A program made the translations under genes and the position numbers. Under the pieces are notes generated by a model, which had not been told where the DNA came from, searched no databases, and worked only from the letters and a program-made list of their open reading frames with translations. DNA of 64,000 bases. Source: an uncultured Bradyrhizobium sp. Its GTDB lineage: Bacteria; Pseudomonadota; Alphaproteobacteria; Rhizobiales; Xanthobacteraceae. The stretch spans positions 62,001 through 126,000 of the forward strand of contig NZ_CANSMR010000008.1 in the NCBI RefSeq assembly GCF_947648125.1, written 5' to 3'. This document shows, one piece after another, positions 54,450 through 63,095 of the stretch. Every line of letters starts with the position of its first letter. Positions within the stretch are counted from its first letter, which is position 1.

Positions 54450-55703
54450 ATGGAACTGACGCCCCGTTTGCGCCTCATGAGTTGGCTGGTCCGCCAGGGT
54501 CTGACTGGCCTGCCGGAAAACGACCTGCTTCGCGGCTTCTGCGAGCGCTGCCGGGCCGCCGGCATGCCGCTGTCGCGGGCGATCGTTTTCATCGACACCC
54601 TGCACCCGATCTTCGAGGGCCGCGGCTTCCGCTGGAACGACGGCGAGAGCAACGAGGCCGACATCTTCGAATATGGCTCGACCAGCAGCGGCGAGGCCAG
54701 CCAGAACTGGCGGCGGTCGGCGTTCCATCACATGCTCGAAAACGGCCATGACGAGATGGTGATCGATCTCACCGGCTCGCACGATTTTTCGATGATCGGC
54801 GACCTCGCCGAGAAGGGCCACAAGCATTTCGCCGCCTTCGTGCACCGCTTCGGCGAGGCCGGCACGATCGGCGAGATGGATTGCTTCTACTCCTACTACA
54901 CCACCCGCCGTTCGGACGGCTTCGACGAGAACCATATGTCGGCGCTGCGCGACCTCGTGCCGGTGCTCGGGCTCGCGATCAAATCGGCCGCCCAGGTCGA
55001 GATCGCCCGCACGCTCGGGCGGGTCTATCTCGGCCGCGAGACGGCGGAGCAGGTGCTGCGCGGGCGCATGCAGCGCGGCATCACCGAGAAGATCAAGGCC
55101 GTGCTGTGGTACTCCGACGTGCGCGGCTCGACCGCGATCAGCGAGCGCATCGGCCCGGACGAGATCATTCCGTTCCTCAACGACTACGCGCAGGCCTCGA
55201 TCGACGCGATCCATGATGCCGGCGGTGAAGTATTGAAACTGATCGGCGACGGCGTGCTGGCGATGTTCACCGGTGAGAACATGGCAAACTCCAGGCGCGC
55301 GGCGCTGCGCGCCGAGCACAGATTCCGCCATAACATGCGCGTGCTGAACGATCGCCGCGAGAACGAGAACCGGCCGACCACCACGGCCTATGTCGGCCTC
55401 CATGTCGGTGAGGTCTTCTACGGCAATATCGGCAGCGAGGACCGACTGGATTTCACCGTGGTCGGGCCCGCCGTCAACGAAGTCAGCCGGATCGCCTCGA
55501 TGTGCGCCTCGGTCGACCGCGAATTGCTGACCTCGACCGATTTCCGCACCGGGCTCGACGCCGCCGGCCGCAACTATCTGGTCTCCACCGGCCGCTTTGT
55601 CCTGCGCGGCATCAGCCATGCTCAGGATCTCTACACGCTGGATCCAGCCGTTACCGCCGACGAGGTCATCGGCGGCAAGTACGAGCGGTACCTGGCGGGC
55701 TGA
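54450..55703 (+). CDS. Class III adenylate/guanylate cyclase
   Basis: A 417-residue protein with an N-terminal sensor-like region (about 1-200) and a C-terminal class III cyclase domain: LWYSDVRGSTAISERIG with the first metal Asp, KLIGDGVLAMF with the second, and FTVVGPAVNEVSRI with the transition-state Asn/Arg. No membrane segment is seen, so it is soluble. It makes cAMP (or cGMP). Bradyrhizobium genomes hold many such cyclases. ATG at 54450 begins the conserved-looking MELTPRLRLMSWLVRQG; an ATG at 54372 would add 26 residues of atypical codon use. Confidence 0.88.
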   Translation: MELTPRLRLMSWLVRQGLTGLPENDLLRGFCERCRAAGMPLSRAIVFIDTLHPIFEGRGFRWNDGESNEADIFEYGSTSSGEASQNWRRSAFHHMLENGHDEMVIDLTGSHDFSMIGDLAEKGHKHFAAFVHRFGEAGTIGEMDCFYSYYTTRRSDGFDENHMSALRDLVPVLGLAIKSAAQVEIARTLGRVYLGRETAEQVLRGRMQRGITEKIKAVLWYSDVRGSTAISERIGPDEIIPFLNDYAQASIDAIHDAGGEVLKLIGDGVLAMFTGENMANSRRAALRAEHRFRHNMRVLNDRRENENRPTTTAYVGLHVGEVFYGNIGSEDRLDFTVVGPAVNEVSRIASMCASVDRELLTSTDFRTGLDAAGRNYLVSTGRFVLRGISHAQDLYTLDPAVTADEVIGGKYERYLAG

Positions 55704-55713
55704 CCTCTCTCAC

Positions 55714-55798
55714 CGTCGTTGCGAGGAGCACAGTGACGAAGCAATCCATGTCCCCACAAGCGAGGGGAATGGATTGCTTCGCTTCGCTCGCAATGACG
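55714..55798. repeat. Palindromic repeat CGTCGTTGCGAG...CTCGCAATGACG
   Basis: Ends CGTCGTTGCGAG and CTCGCAATGACG are inverted, and the inner GAAGCAATCCAT/ATGGATTGCTTC forms a perfect 12-bp pair. I recognise it as a very common intergenic repeat in Bradyrhizobium. It lies between the convergent cyclase and MFS genes, where it could act as a two-way transcript end. Confidence 0.85.
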
Positions 55799-55811
55799 TT
55801 GAGGGGCGAGG

Positions 55812-57053
55812 TTAGCAGCGCGCCGGTTCGCCGACCATCTCGGGCTGCCGCCTGAGCGACACGGCCGGCGACATCAGTATCACCAGCGCCTGGGCGGCGA
55901 AGATCGCGGCTGCCAGGTAGAGGCAGGCTTCGGCGCCGTAGAGGCCACCGACGACGGCGCCGAGTGCGGAGCCGAGCGGGCGGGCGCCGTAGCTCATGAT
56001 GTTGATCGCGGAGACGCGGCCGAGCAGCGAGGGCGGCGTCACCGACTGCCGCAGCGTGGTGGTCGAGATCACCCACAGGATCGGACCGACGCCGAGCAGG
56101 AAGAAGCCGAGGCCCGCGAGCAGCGGCGTCGCAATCCAGGTCGTCAGTGCCATCACGAGCGAGGCGACGAGGCCGGTGACCGGGCCGAGCCCGATCACGG
56201 TGCCGAACGCCAGCCGCTTCATCACGCGGGTTGCGAACAGCGCGCCGACCACCATGCCGACGCCGTACATCGCGAGCGTCGTACCGACACCGGTGGCGCT
56301 GAGCCCGAGATGGCGCACCGCATAGGGCACGAACACGGCGAGCAGCAGGAAGGACGCGGTGTTAAAGATGAACTGGGTGACGAACACCGGCCGCAGCAAG
56401 GCGTGATGCATCACGAAGGCTGCGCCTTCCTTGATGTCCTGCAACGGATGACGCCGCGGGGCGGGCTGGCGCGCCGGCTCGTAGATGCCGGCGAGCAGCA
56501 CAACCGCGATCGCCGACAGCGCCGCGGCAAACCCGAATGCGGGCGCGGCACCGACCCAGCCGACCAGCACGCCGCCGAGCGCGGGGCCGCTGGCGAAAGC
56601 GACCGTGCGGGCAAGTTCGATGCGGGCATTCGCGGCCGGCAATTGCTGCGAGGTCACCAGCGAGGGGACCAGCGCAGGAGCTGCGACGCTATAGGCAACC
56701 GTGCCGCAGACCGCGATGAAGCCGAGCAAGGCGAGCAGCGGCAAGGTCATCGCGCCGAACCACAGCAACAGCAGGATCGCGGCAAGGGCCGCCGCGCGCA
56801 GCGCCTCGGAGCCCGCCATCACCCAGCGCCGCGACACGCGGTCGGCCAGCAAGCCGGCGGGAATCGCAAACAGGATGAAGGGCAGCGTCAGCGCGGTCTG
56901 CAACAGGCCGGTCTGGCCTTCGCCGACGCCGAGCACCAGCACGGCAACGATAGGCGCGGCAGCAAGCGCAATCTGCTCGGCCGATTGCGCGGCGAGGTTG
57001 GACCAGGCCAGGCGATTGAAGGTGGCGGGCAGGCGCGGCGTATCGGCGGACAT
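55812..57053 (-). CDS. MFS transporter (enterobactin exporter/drug-efflux-like)
   Basis: A 413-residue protein with twelve hydrophobic segments. FNRLAWSNLAAQSAEQIALAAAPIVAVLVLG opens it and GLLADRVSRRWVMAG is the loop 2-3 motif; the pattern fits the EntS/MFS_3 group of exporters. AAGGATTCTGCC precedes the ATG at 57053, which excludes a longer frame. It lies downstream of the flotillin operon on the same strand but is separated from it by a good terminator. Confidence 0.9.
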   Translation of the reverse strand: MSADTPRLPATFNRLAWSNLAAQSAEQIALAAAPIVAVLVLGVGEGQTGLLQTALTLPFILFAIPAGLLADRVSRRWVMAGSEALRAAALAAILLLLWFGAMTLPLLALLGFIAVCGTVAYSVAAPALVPSLVTSQQLPAANARIELARTVAFASGPALGGVLVGWVGAAPAFGFAAALSAIAVVLLAGIYEPARQPAPRRHPLQDIKEGAAFVMHHALLRPVFVTQFIFNTASFLLLAVFVPYAVRHLGLSATGVGTTLAMYGVGMVVGALFATRVMKRLAFGTVIGLGPVTGLVASLVMALTTWIATPLLAGLGFFLLGVGPILWVISTTTLRQSVTPPSLLGRVSAINIMSYGARPLGSALGAVVGGLYGAEACLYLAAAIFAAQALVILMSPAVSLRRQPEMVGEPARC

Positions 57054-57143
57054 GGCAGAATCCTTCAGGGATATTCGATCTGGCCATAGTGTGTGGTTGG
57101 AAGACGCCCGATCCCACCCGTTTCCCGACAACGCCAAAAACAA

Positions 57144-57167
57144 AGCCCGCCGTGAGAGGCGGGCCTT
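57144..57167 (-). terminator. Rho-independent terminator of the PspA-YqiJ-flotillin operon
   Basis: Read on the minus strand, GCCCGCC-N6-GGCGGGC is followed by TTTGTTTTTGG. It begins about 30 bases after the flotillin stop codon, so it ends that operon and isolates the MFS gene. Confidence 0.85.
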
Positions 57168-57196
57168 GTCACTGATCGCGGAGCGCGGTCACACCA

Positions 57197-58948
57197 TCAC
57201 GGTGTGGGTCCCGTAGCGAGCTGGCCGGTGATGGTGCCGACCAATGTGGCCGGTCGGTTGTCGTCGCCGGTTGCAGGCGCCGCGGAGACCTCCGTCTTGC
57301 GCTGCGCCAGCGCGCTGGTCAGGCTGGTGAGCGCGTCGGGGCCGGCCGGGAAGCCTGCCTCCGAAAGGATCTTGTCGATCATCGGCTTGAACGCCGAGAC
57401 CGACAGCAACTGCGCGGCGAGGCCGTCGCCGAGCCCAAGACCGCCATTGCCGTTAGCGTGGCCGTTGGCGCCGCCGCGGCCGAGCATGCTGCCGGTGTCG
57501 AAGATCCGGATGTCGGAGATCTTCTCGATCGGCTTCACCGCCTCGGCGAGCGCGCTCGGGATCACGTTGATCCGCGCGAGGTTGAGATCGTAGGCGATCA
57601 TGTCGGCGCTCAGCTTGTTGCGCGCCTCCGCCTTCAACGTCGCGACTTCCGCTTCGGCCTGGCCGAGCGCCTTGACGCCGGCGGCGCGGGTGGTGGCTGC
57701 GTTGGCGTCGGCTTTCGCCAGCACGTTGGTGGCCTCGGCCTTGTTGGCCGCAGCCTGCTTCTCGGCCTCCGCCATCACGGTGATCGGCATCGCATTGGTC
57801 TCGGCAACCTTGCGTGCCGCGATCACATTGATGATCTTGTCGCGCTCGGCGACCTCCGTGGCGCGGGCGGTGGTGACCTTTTCCTCCGCTGCGATCGCGA
57901 GTGCGCGTGCGGTCTCGGCGATGGTCTGGGCTTCCGACTGCTCCTTGCTCTTGGTCGCAACCGCGATCGCAGCCTCCTGCGCCACGATCTGCAGCTCGCG
58001 GTCGGTTTCAGTGGTGCGGCGCTTCACGGCGAGATCGGCCTCGATCTTGCGGGTGTCGCGGGCCTGGTTGGCCTCGGTCTGCTTGTTGGCGACCGCAAGC
58101 TCCTGCTGGATGCGATACTCGGCCTCGTTCTGCAACGCGGTCTGTTCGACCTGCGCGGTCTGCGCGCGCATCGCGGCGGTCTTGTTGGCGATGTCGCGCT
58201 GCTGTGCCAGCTCGGCCTCGCGCTTGGTGCTTTCGATCGTCAGCGTGGTCTGCCGCGCCACCAGATCCTGCTGGGCGATATTGACCTCGGTGGTGCGGAC
58301 GATCTGGTTGCGCTCCTGTTCGCGCTCCTTGGTGATCTTGGTCAGCGTGGTGAGGCCGTGCGCGTCGAAGAAGTTGCTCGGGTTGAAGTGCTTGATGTCG
58401 CTCTGGTCGAGCCGGGTCAGCGACACTGATTCAAGCTCGAGGCCGTTGTTCTGGATGTCGGCGCCGACCGCGTCCTGCACCGCCTTGACGAAGGTCGCGC
58501 GCTGCTCCTGCAACTCCTCGAGGTTCATGGTCGCGGCGACCGAGCGCAGGCCGTCGACGAACTTGGCCTCGACCAGCTCGCGGAGCTCGGCGGCGTCATT
58601 GGTGCGGTTGCCGAGCGTCTGCGCCGCCAGCGCAATCGACGAAGAGTCGGGTTTGACGCGCAGATAGAACTCGGCGCCGATGTCGACGCGCATGCGGTCC
58701 TTGGTGATCAGCGAGTCGGGGCCGCCGCGCGCGACCTCGAGCCGCAGCGTCTTCAGGTTCACCGCGGCGGTGGAGTGGAAGATCGGCAGCACGAGCGAGC
58801 CGCCGTCGAGCACCACCTTCTGGCCGCCGAGGCCGGTGCGGACATAGGCCTCGTCGCGCGTCGAGCGCTTGTAGAGTTTTGCGAAAAGCAGGCCAATGAC
58901 GAGGATAGCGAGGACGCCAATGGCGACCGGTATAGCAAGTTCCCACAT
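57197..58948 (-). CDS. Flotillin family protein (YqiK-like)
   Basis: The 583-residue protein has an N-terminal membrane anchor (LAIPVAIGVLAILVIGLLFAKLY), a band-7/SPFH domain (about 30-200) and a long alanine- and glutamate-rich coiled coil (about 210-470) with repeated KAEA/AEAE patterns. A Gly/Asn-rich linker (GRGGANGHANGNGGLGLGDG) near residue 500 precedes a short C-terminal domain. Flotillins form ring-like scaffolds at membrane microdomains. It is the third gene after the PspA fusion and the YqiJ-like gene (three-base gap), and the operon is closed by a terminator. The arrangement resembles yqiJ-yqiK of E. coli. Confidence 0.94.
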   Translation of the reverse strand: MWELAIPVAIGVLAILVIGLLFAKLYKRSTRDEAYVRTGLGGQKVVLDGGSLVLPIFHSTAAVNLKTLRLEVARGGPDSLITKDRMRVDIGAEFYLRVKPDSSSIALAAQTLGNRTNDAAELRELVEAKFVDGLRSVAATMNLEELQEQRATFVKAVQDAVGADIQNNGLELESVSLTRLDQSDIKHFNPSNFFDAHGLTTLTKITKEREQERNQIVRTTEVNIAQQDLVARQTTLTIESTKREAELAQQRDIANKTAAMRAQTAQVEQTALQNEAEYRIQQELAVANKQTEANQARDTRKIEADLAVKRRTTETDRELQIVAQEAAIAVATKSKEQSEAQTIAETARALAIAAEEKVTTARATEVAERDKIINVIAARKVAETNAMPITVMAEAEKQAAANKAEATNVLAKADANAATTRAAGVKALGQAEAEVATLKAEARNKLSADMIAYDLNLARINVIPSALAEAVKPIEKISDIRIFDTGSMLGRGGANGHANGNGGLGLGDGLAAQLLSVSAFKPMIDKILSEAGFPAGPDALTSLTSALAQRKTEVSAAPATGDDNRPATLVGTITGQLATGPTP

Positions 58949-58951
58949 ATG

Positions 58952-59614
58952 TTATGCCCTGTTGGAAGACTGTTGCTGTTCAATGAGGTCGGCGGGAGCG
59001 GCGATCGCGATGAAGCTCTTGGCGTCGCGGTCGACCAGCAACACGCTGGCGCCGACCGGCAACGCCTCGGACTCCGCGCTGGCACGCGCCGACACGGTGT
59101 GCCAGTTGCCGAAGACATCCTTGAGACGGACCCTGCCGGGCAGGCCCTGATCGAGCGGGCCGACCGACACGGTTGCGACCTTGCCGACAAAGTCACTGTC
59201 GTCGACCGCATAGCTCTCGTCGCGGGGAATGATGCGGGCGAGGCCGCGGCTCGCATTTCTGATCACGGGGACGCTGCCGGCGGCAGCAACCACCGCGGCA
59301 ATCGAGACCGGAATGGCGGTGCCTGCGGCATGCGCCAGTCCTTGAAGCAGGAAGCCTCCGATCGAGAATATGCCAAGTCTCAGGATGATCAGGATCAGGA
59401 GGGGAAGCCGCCCGGCGTTGATCCAGAGAAACAGGCCACTGAGAGCATTGTGGCTCTCGGCCTCGACCGCGAAATCCTTGCCGACGAGTTCGCTGATCGA
59501 AAGTCCGACCATGGTGGTCAGCAGCTCGATACCGCCAAGTGCCACCATGATCGCAGCCGCGACCGCGAAGGGCCGCACGTCCGGGGCGAGCAGAATGTCG
59601 CCAACTGCACTCAT
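58952..59614 (-). CDS. YqiJ-like membrane protein with OB-fold (NfeD-type)
   Basis: The 220-residue protein has three or so membrane segments (AVAAAIMVALGGIELLTTMVGL; LPLLILIILRLGIFSIGGFLL; IPVSIAAVVAAAGSV) and a C-terminal beta-rich OB-type domain (DSDFVGKVATVSVGPLDQGLPGRVRLKDVFGNWHTVSARAS). This matches the YqiJ/NfeD partners of flotillins. Its ATG overlaps the stop of the PspA fusion gene (ATGA), so the two are translationally coupled. It is expected to work with the flotillin in the inner membrane. Confidence 0.9.
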   Translation of the reverse strand: MSAVGDILLAPDVRPFAVAAAIMVALGGIELLTTMVGLSISELVGKDFAVEAESHNALSGLFLWINAGRLPLLILIILRLGIFSIGGFLLQGLAHAAGTAIPVSIAAVVAAAGSVPVIRNASRGLARIIPRDESYAVDDSDFVGKVATVSVGPLDQGLPGRVRLKDVFGNWHTVSARASAESEALPVGASVLLVDRDAKSFIAIAAPADLIEQQQSSNRA

Positions 59615-60741
59615 TTTTCTGACTTGATCCTTTCAAGCCGCGCCGCGATTTCCTTTTCACGGTGCAGGCGATCGAGTTCGTCAAGCTCCTTGTCGCCGAG
59701 CACGCTTGCAGCGGGAACACCGGTGACCCGGGCGATCGCCGCCATGGCGCGTTCGGCACTCAATGTATTGGTCGTCGATGGGGCCCGGCTGGTTTCGTCC
59801 TTGGCCTCGCGGATCAGACTTTGTTCGAGATCGGCCAATCGCGTCTCCGCTTCGCGGCGCGCGCCGAGCATGGCTTGCAGCGCCTTGGTCTGCTCGTCGA
59901 TTTCGAGCTCGATGAAATCCATCGCGCGTTCCAGCGCGATCACCTGCGACTCCAGGTCAATTTGCCGTGCGACACCGGCGCGCGCGAGATCCTCGCGATT
60001 TTCCGCAAGTGCGAGACGGATCTTCTCGTTCAGAGCAGTCGTCTCGGTATCCAGTTCTTCGCGCCGCCTCTTCAAGCGGAATTCCTCGGCGCGAGACTTG
60101 CCGAGCGCATAGCGCGCTTCGTCGGCGCCGGCGTCGATCTCGCGGATCGCCTGCTTGACCAGCGCGACCTTGTTGTTGCTCTCGACGTTGTCGATGGTCT
60201 GGCTCGCGATGGCGGCAAGAAGCCGGCCCATGCGCGCAAGGATGCCTTCGTGAAGCATGGTCTTCTCCTCCGGTTGTGCTGATTTCGATTTGACGGCGAT
60301 GTGGATTTCGTAGCCGCGTCCATCCGAGATCAAATGTGCCGGGAAGGGGCTTTCCCAGCCCGAGACATATCCCGGCACGTCGAACGGCACCAAGACGCGT
60401 CCGCCGACAGTGCTAATGGTCAGTGAAGTTGGACCCTTGATCGCAAACAACTTGTCGTCGAGCGGTATCCGGCGGACGGCGGCGCCTGCGATGTAGTTGG
60501 CGCGGTCGCGCAGGCCGAGCGTCACCAGCCGCGCGGGCAGGCCGGTCTCCTTGCGGATCTTCTCGTAAGCCTGGGCATGCAGCGAGACGAGGTTGGCGCC
60601 GACGGGGGCGACCTCGGCGAGGATCGCCATCATCCGGTCATAGGCCGCAAAGGTCGCCTCGATCGCCTCGATGCCCGACGGGTCGGGGGCGAGGGCGTAG
60701 CGCAGCGTTGCGGTTGGCGTCTCGACGGGCAGCTTGATCAT
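59611..60741 (-). CDS. PspA/IM30 protein with an N-terminal TnpB-like domain
   Basis: A 376-residue protein. Residues 163-310 are a PspA/IM30 coiled coil (MGRLLAAIASQTIDN; KVALVKQAIREIDAG; the AENREDLARAGVARQIDLE motif matches the 'RKDKDDLARAAL' segment of PspA). PspA forms membrane-repair assemblies under envelope stress. Residues 1-152 are foreign to that family: YEKIRKETGLPARL, LRDRANYIAGA, DDKLFAIKG, SLTISTVGGRVLVPF, and HLISDGRGYEIHIAV follow the order seen before the RuvC domain of IS605-type TnpB proteins. No RuvC or zinc finger is present. GGAGGAG lies ahead of an internal ATG (Met162, base 60258), at the exact domain border, so a free 215-residue PspA may also be made. The first start is weak: ATG 60741 has only GAGG one base away. 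It is the first gene of the flotillin operon. Confidence 0.82.
   Translation of the reverse strand: MIKLPVETPTATLRYALAPDPSGIEAIEATFAAYDRMMAILAEVAPVGANLVSLHAQAYEKIRKETGLPARLVTLGLRDRANYIAGAAVRRIPLDDKLFAIKGPTSLTISTVGGRVLVPFDVPGYVSGWESPFPAHLISDGRGYEIHIAVKSKSAQPEEKTMLHEGILARMGRLLAAIASQTIDNVESNNKVALVKQAIREIDAGADEARYALGKSRAEEFRLKRRREELDTETTALNEKIRLALAENREDLARAGVARQIDLESQVIALERAMDFIELEIDEQTKALQAMLGARREAETRLADLEQSLIREAKDETSRAPSTTNTLSAERAMAAIARVTGVPAASVLGDKELDELDRLHREKEIAARLERIKSEK
60258..60271 (-). promoter_or_regulatory. Internal ribosome-binding site and start for a short PspA form
   Basis: The minus strand reads GGAGGAGAAGACC then ATG at 60258-60256, a near-consensus Shine-Dalgarno seven bases before Met162 of the fusion. 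It is much better than the site before the first ATG. Translation from here gives a normal-length PspA (215 residues) starting MLHEGILARMGRLL. Confidence 0.7.
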
Positions 60742-60750
60742 GCCTCTAAC

Positions 60751-60775
60751 GTAAAGCACTTCCTCAGTACTTTAC
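60751..60775. promoter_or_regulatory. 25-bp near-palindrome upstream of the PspA fusion operon
   Basis: GTAAAGCACT-N5-AGTACTTTAC is an inverted repeat with nine of ten bases matched per arm, nine bases before the ATG at 60741. It probably overlaps the promoter or transcription start, the position of a repressor operator. No regulator gene is adjacent. Confidence 0.65.
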
Positions 60776-60816
60776 AAGGTGGGTGGCCGGTATCATTTTC
60801 GTGAACCTAGATGCAG

Positions 60817-60833
60817 TTGCAAATGAGTTGCAA
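60817..60833. promoter_or_regulatory. Mur/Fur-like operator upstream of mntH
   Basis: TTGCAAATGAGTTGCAA is a 17-bp palindrome made of two TTGCAA units, 29 bp before the mntH start. Manganese-responsive Mur (Fur) sites before mntH and sit genes of rhizobia are, as I recall, palindromes of TTGCAA/TGCAAATT type. Repression of mntH under high manganese is the natural inference. Confidence 0.65.
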
Positions 60834-60862
60834 TAACGGGAGAGATCGGCCATCCTTCGGGG

Positions 60863-62236
60863 ATGGACGCTCGTACCCCTGAAATGTCTCCCGTTTCCGT
60901 TGCCGACACCGTGCCAGGTGGCTGGCGGGGCGATGCCGGCCATACGCGCAGCCTGCCCGAGGTGAACGCGACTGTTGCGGTGCCGAGCGCAGGCGTGTGG
61001 TGGCGGCGCCTGCTGGCCTTCGCCGGGCCGGGCTACCTAGTCTCGGTCGGCTATATGGACCCCGGCAATTGGGCGACCGATCTCGCGGGTGGATCGAAGT
61101 TTGGCTACACGCTGCTGTCGGTCATCCTGCTCTCCAACCTGATGGCGATCCTGCTGCAGGCGCTTTCGGCCCGGCTTGGCATCGCGACCGACCGCGACCT
61201 GGCGCAGGCCTGCCGCGCGATCTATTCGCGGCCGGTGAATTTGCTGTTGTGGCTCGCCTGCGAGGCCGCGATCATCGCCTGCGACCTCGCCGAAGTGATC
61301 GGCACCGCGATCGCGCTGAAGCTGCTGTTCGGCATTCCCTTGATCGGCGGCGCGCTGCTGGCGGCGCTCGATGCGTTCCTGCTGCTGCTCCTGATGAACC
61401 GCGGCTTCCGCTTCCTCGAGGCCTTCGTGATTGCGCTGCTGATCGTCATCGCGGTCTGCTTTGTGGTCCAGATCACCGCCGCCGCGCCGCCGATTGCCGG
61501 CGTGATCGGCGGCTTCATGCCCTCGCGCGAGATCGTCACCAATCCGGAGATGCTCTACATCGCGATCGGCATCATCGGCGCCACCGTGATGCCGCATAAC
61601 CTCTATCTGCACTCATCGATCGTGCAGACCCGCGCCTATCCGCGCACCGAGGAAGGGCGGCGCGATGCGATCAAATGGGCGACCACCGACTCCACTATCG
61701 CGCTGATGCTGGCGCTGTTCGTCAACGCCGCGATCCTGGTGCTGGCGGCTGCGACCTTCCACAAGAGCGGCCACTCTGATGTCGCCGAGATCGACCAGGC
61801 CTTCGAGCTGCTGTCGCCGCTGCTCGGCCTTGGCATCGCCTCGACGCTGTTTGCCGTGGCGCTGCTGGCGTCCGGCCTCAACTCGACGGTGACGGCGACG
61901 CTGGCCGGCCAGATCGTGATGCAGGGCTTTCTCGACCTCAAGCTACCCGACTGGCTGCAGCGGCTGGTAACCCGCGGCATCGCGATCGTTCCGGTCATCG
62001 TGGTGGCGGCGCTCTATGGCGAGAGCGGCACCGCGCAGCTGCTCGTGTTCAGCCAGGTCGTGCTGTCGATGCAGCTGCCGTTCGCGGTGATCCCGCTGGT
62101 GCGCTTCGTGTCCGACAAGCGCAAGATGGGCGCGTTCGCGATCTCGCGCCCCGTTGCGATAGCGGCGTGGATCGTGGCCGGCCTGATCGTGATCCTGAAC
62201 GTGAAGCTGCTGATCGATACGATCTTCGGTACCTAA
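60863..62236 (+). CDS. mntH: Manganese transporter of the NRAMP family
   Basis: The 457-residue protein has eleven hydrophobic segments and the NRAMP metal motifs DPGNWATD in helix 1 and [15 protein letters not shown] in helix 6. It imports Mn(II) (and Fe(II)) with protons. The ~45-residue N-terminal tail before the first helix is longer than usual; ATG at 60884 is an alternative start. A palindrome of Mur/Fur type lies in the promoter. Its stop overlaps the convergent bpt gene by three bases. Confidence 0.95.
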   Translation: MDARTPEMSPVSVADTVPGGWRGDAGHTRSLPEVNATVAVPSAGVWWRRLLAFAGPGYLVSVGYMDPGNWATDLAGGSKFGYTLLSVILLSNLMAILLQALSARLGIATDRDLAQACRAIYSRPVNLLLWLACEAAIIACDLAEVIGTAIALKLLFGIPLIGGALLAALDAFLLLLLMNRGFRFLEAFVIALLIVIAVCFVVQITAAAPPIAGVIGGFMPSREIVTNPEMLYIAIGIIGATVMPHNLYLHSSIVQTRAYPRTEEGRRDAIKWATTDSTIALMLALFVNAAILVLAAATFHKSGHSDVAEIDQAFELLSPLLGLGIASTLFAVALLASGLNSTVTATLAGQIVMQGFLDLKLPDWLQRLVTRGIAIVPVIVVAALYGESGTAQLLVFSQVVLSMQLPFAVIPLVRFVSDKRKMGAFAISRPVAIAAWIVAGLIVILNVKLLIDTIFGT

Positions 62237-63009
62237 TCCTGCGGCTCGGCCAGCGCCTCACCTGACGCGTCGACGCGCAGCCAGCCCGATGGCGCGAGCC
62301 GCTGCTGCGGCAGGAAGCGGCCCTTGTAGTCCATCTTCTTGGAGCCCTCGATCCAATAGCCGAGATAGACGTAGGGCAGGCCCTGTCGGCGGGCGCGGGC
62401 GATATGATCGAGGATCATGAAGGTGCCGAGCGAGCGGGCCTCAAGCCCCGGCTCGAAGAAGGAATAGACCATCGACAGCCCGTCGCTGAGCACGTCGGTC
62501 AGCGCCACCGCCATCAGCTCGTCGCCGCGGCCGGTGATGGCGCTGTCGGCATTGCGCTTGCGGTACTCGATGATCCGGGTCTCGACATGGCTGTCCTCGA
62601 CCATCATCGCATAGTCGAGCACGGTCATGTCGGCCATGCCGCCGTTGCGGTGGCGGCGGTCGAGATAGGCGCGGAAGACCGAGTATTGCTCGGAGGTCGG
62701 CACCGCCGTGCGCTGCTCGCCGATGATGTCGGCGTTGCGGGCCAGCACCTTGCGGAAATTGCGGGAGGGGCGGAATTCGTTGGCGACCACCCGGACCGAG
62801 ACGCAGGCCCGGCAGGCGTCGCAGGCCGGGCGGTAGGCTATCGACTGGCTGCGGCGGAAGCCGCCATGGGTCAGCAAGTCGTTGAGATCGCCCGCTTTGT
62901 CGCCGACCAGGTGCGTGAAAACCTTCCGCTCATGCCGGCCCGGCAGATACGGGCAGGGGGAGGGCGCCGTCAGATAGAACTGGGGGGTATCACGCGAGTG
63001 TTGGGTCAC
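62233..63009 (-). CDS. bpt: Aspartate/glutamate leucyltransferase (bacterial N-end rule)
   Basis: The 258-residue protein is of the ATE1-like Bpt family: [17 protein letters not shown], then [25 protein letters not shown] with the conserved cysteines, and [26 protein letters not shown] near the end. Bpt adds leucine to proteins with N-terminal Asp or Glu, marking them for ClpS-ClpAP. It is convergent with mntH and shares its strand with the RDD gene 86 bp upstream. Confidence 0.94.
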   Translation of the reverse strand: MTQHSRDTPQFYLTAPSPCPYLPGRHERKVFTHLVGDKAGDLNDLLTHGGFRRSQSIAYRPACDACRACVSVRVVANEFRPSRNFRKVLARNADIIGEQRTAVPTSEQYSVFRAYLDRRHRNGGMADMTVLDYAMMVEDSHVETRIIEYRKRNADSAITGRGDELMAVALTDVLSDGLSMVYSFFEPGLEARSLGTFMILDHIARARRQGLPYVYLGYWIEGSKKMDYKGRFLPQQRLAPSGWLRVDASGEALAEPQD

Positions 63010-63095
63010 GTCTGATCGTCGGGCTCCACATACAATACAGGCAGCCGAGTTAGCATCGCCCCCCGGAGGCTAACGGTCAATTGGTTTAGGCGGGC

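Noticed and set aside
59700-60741. IS200/IS605 insertion sequence carrying tnpB
   Set aside because: Only an N-terminal TnpB-like part is present, with no RuvC domain, no tnpA and no element ends; it is in frame with pspA, so a mobile element is not supported.
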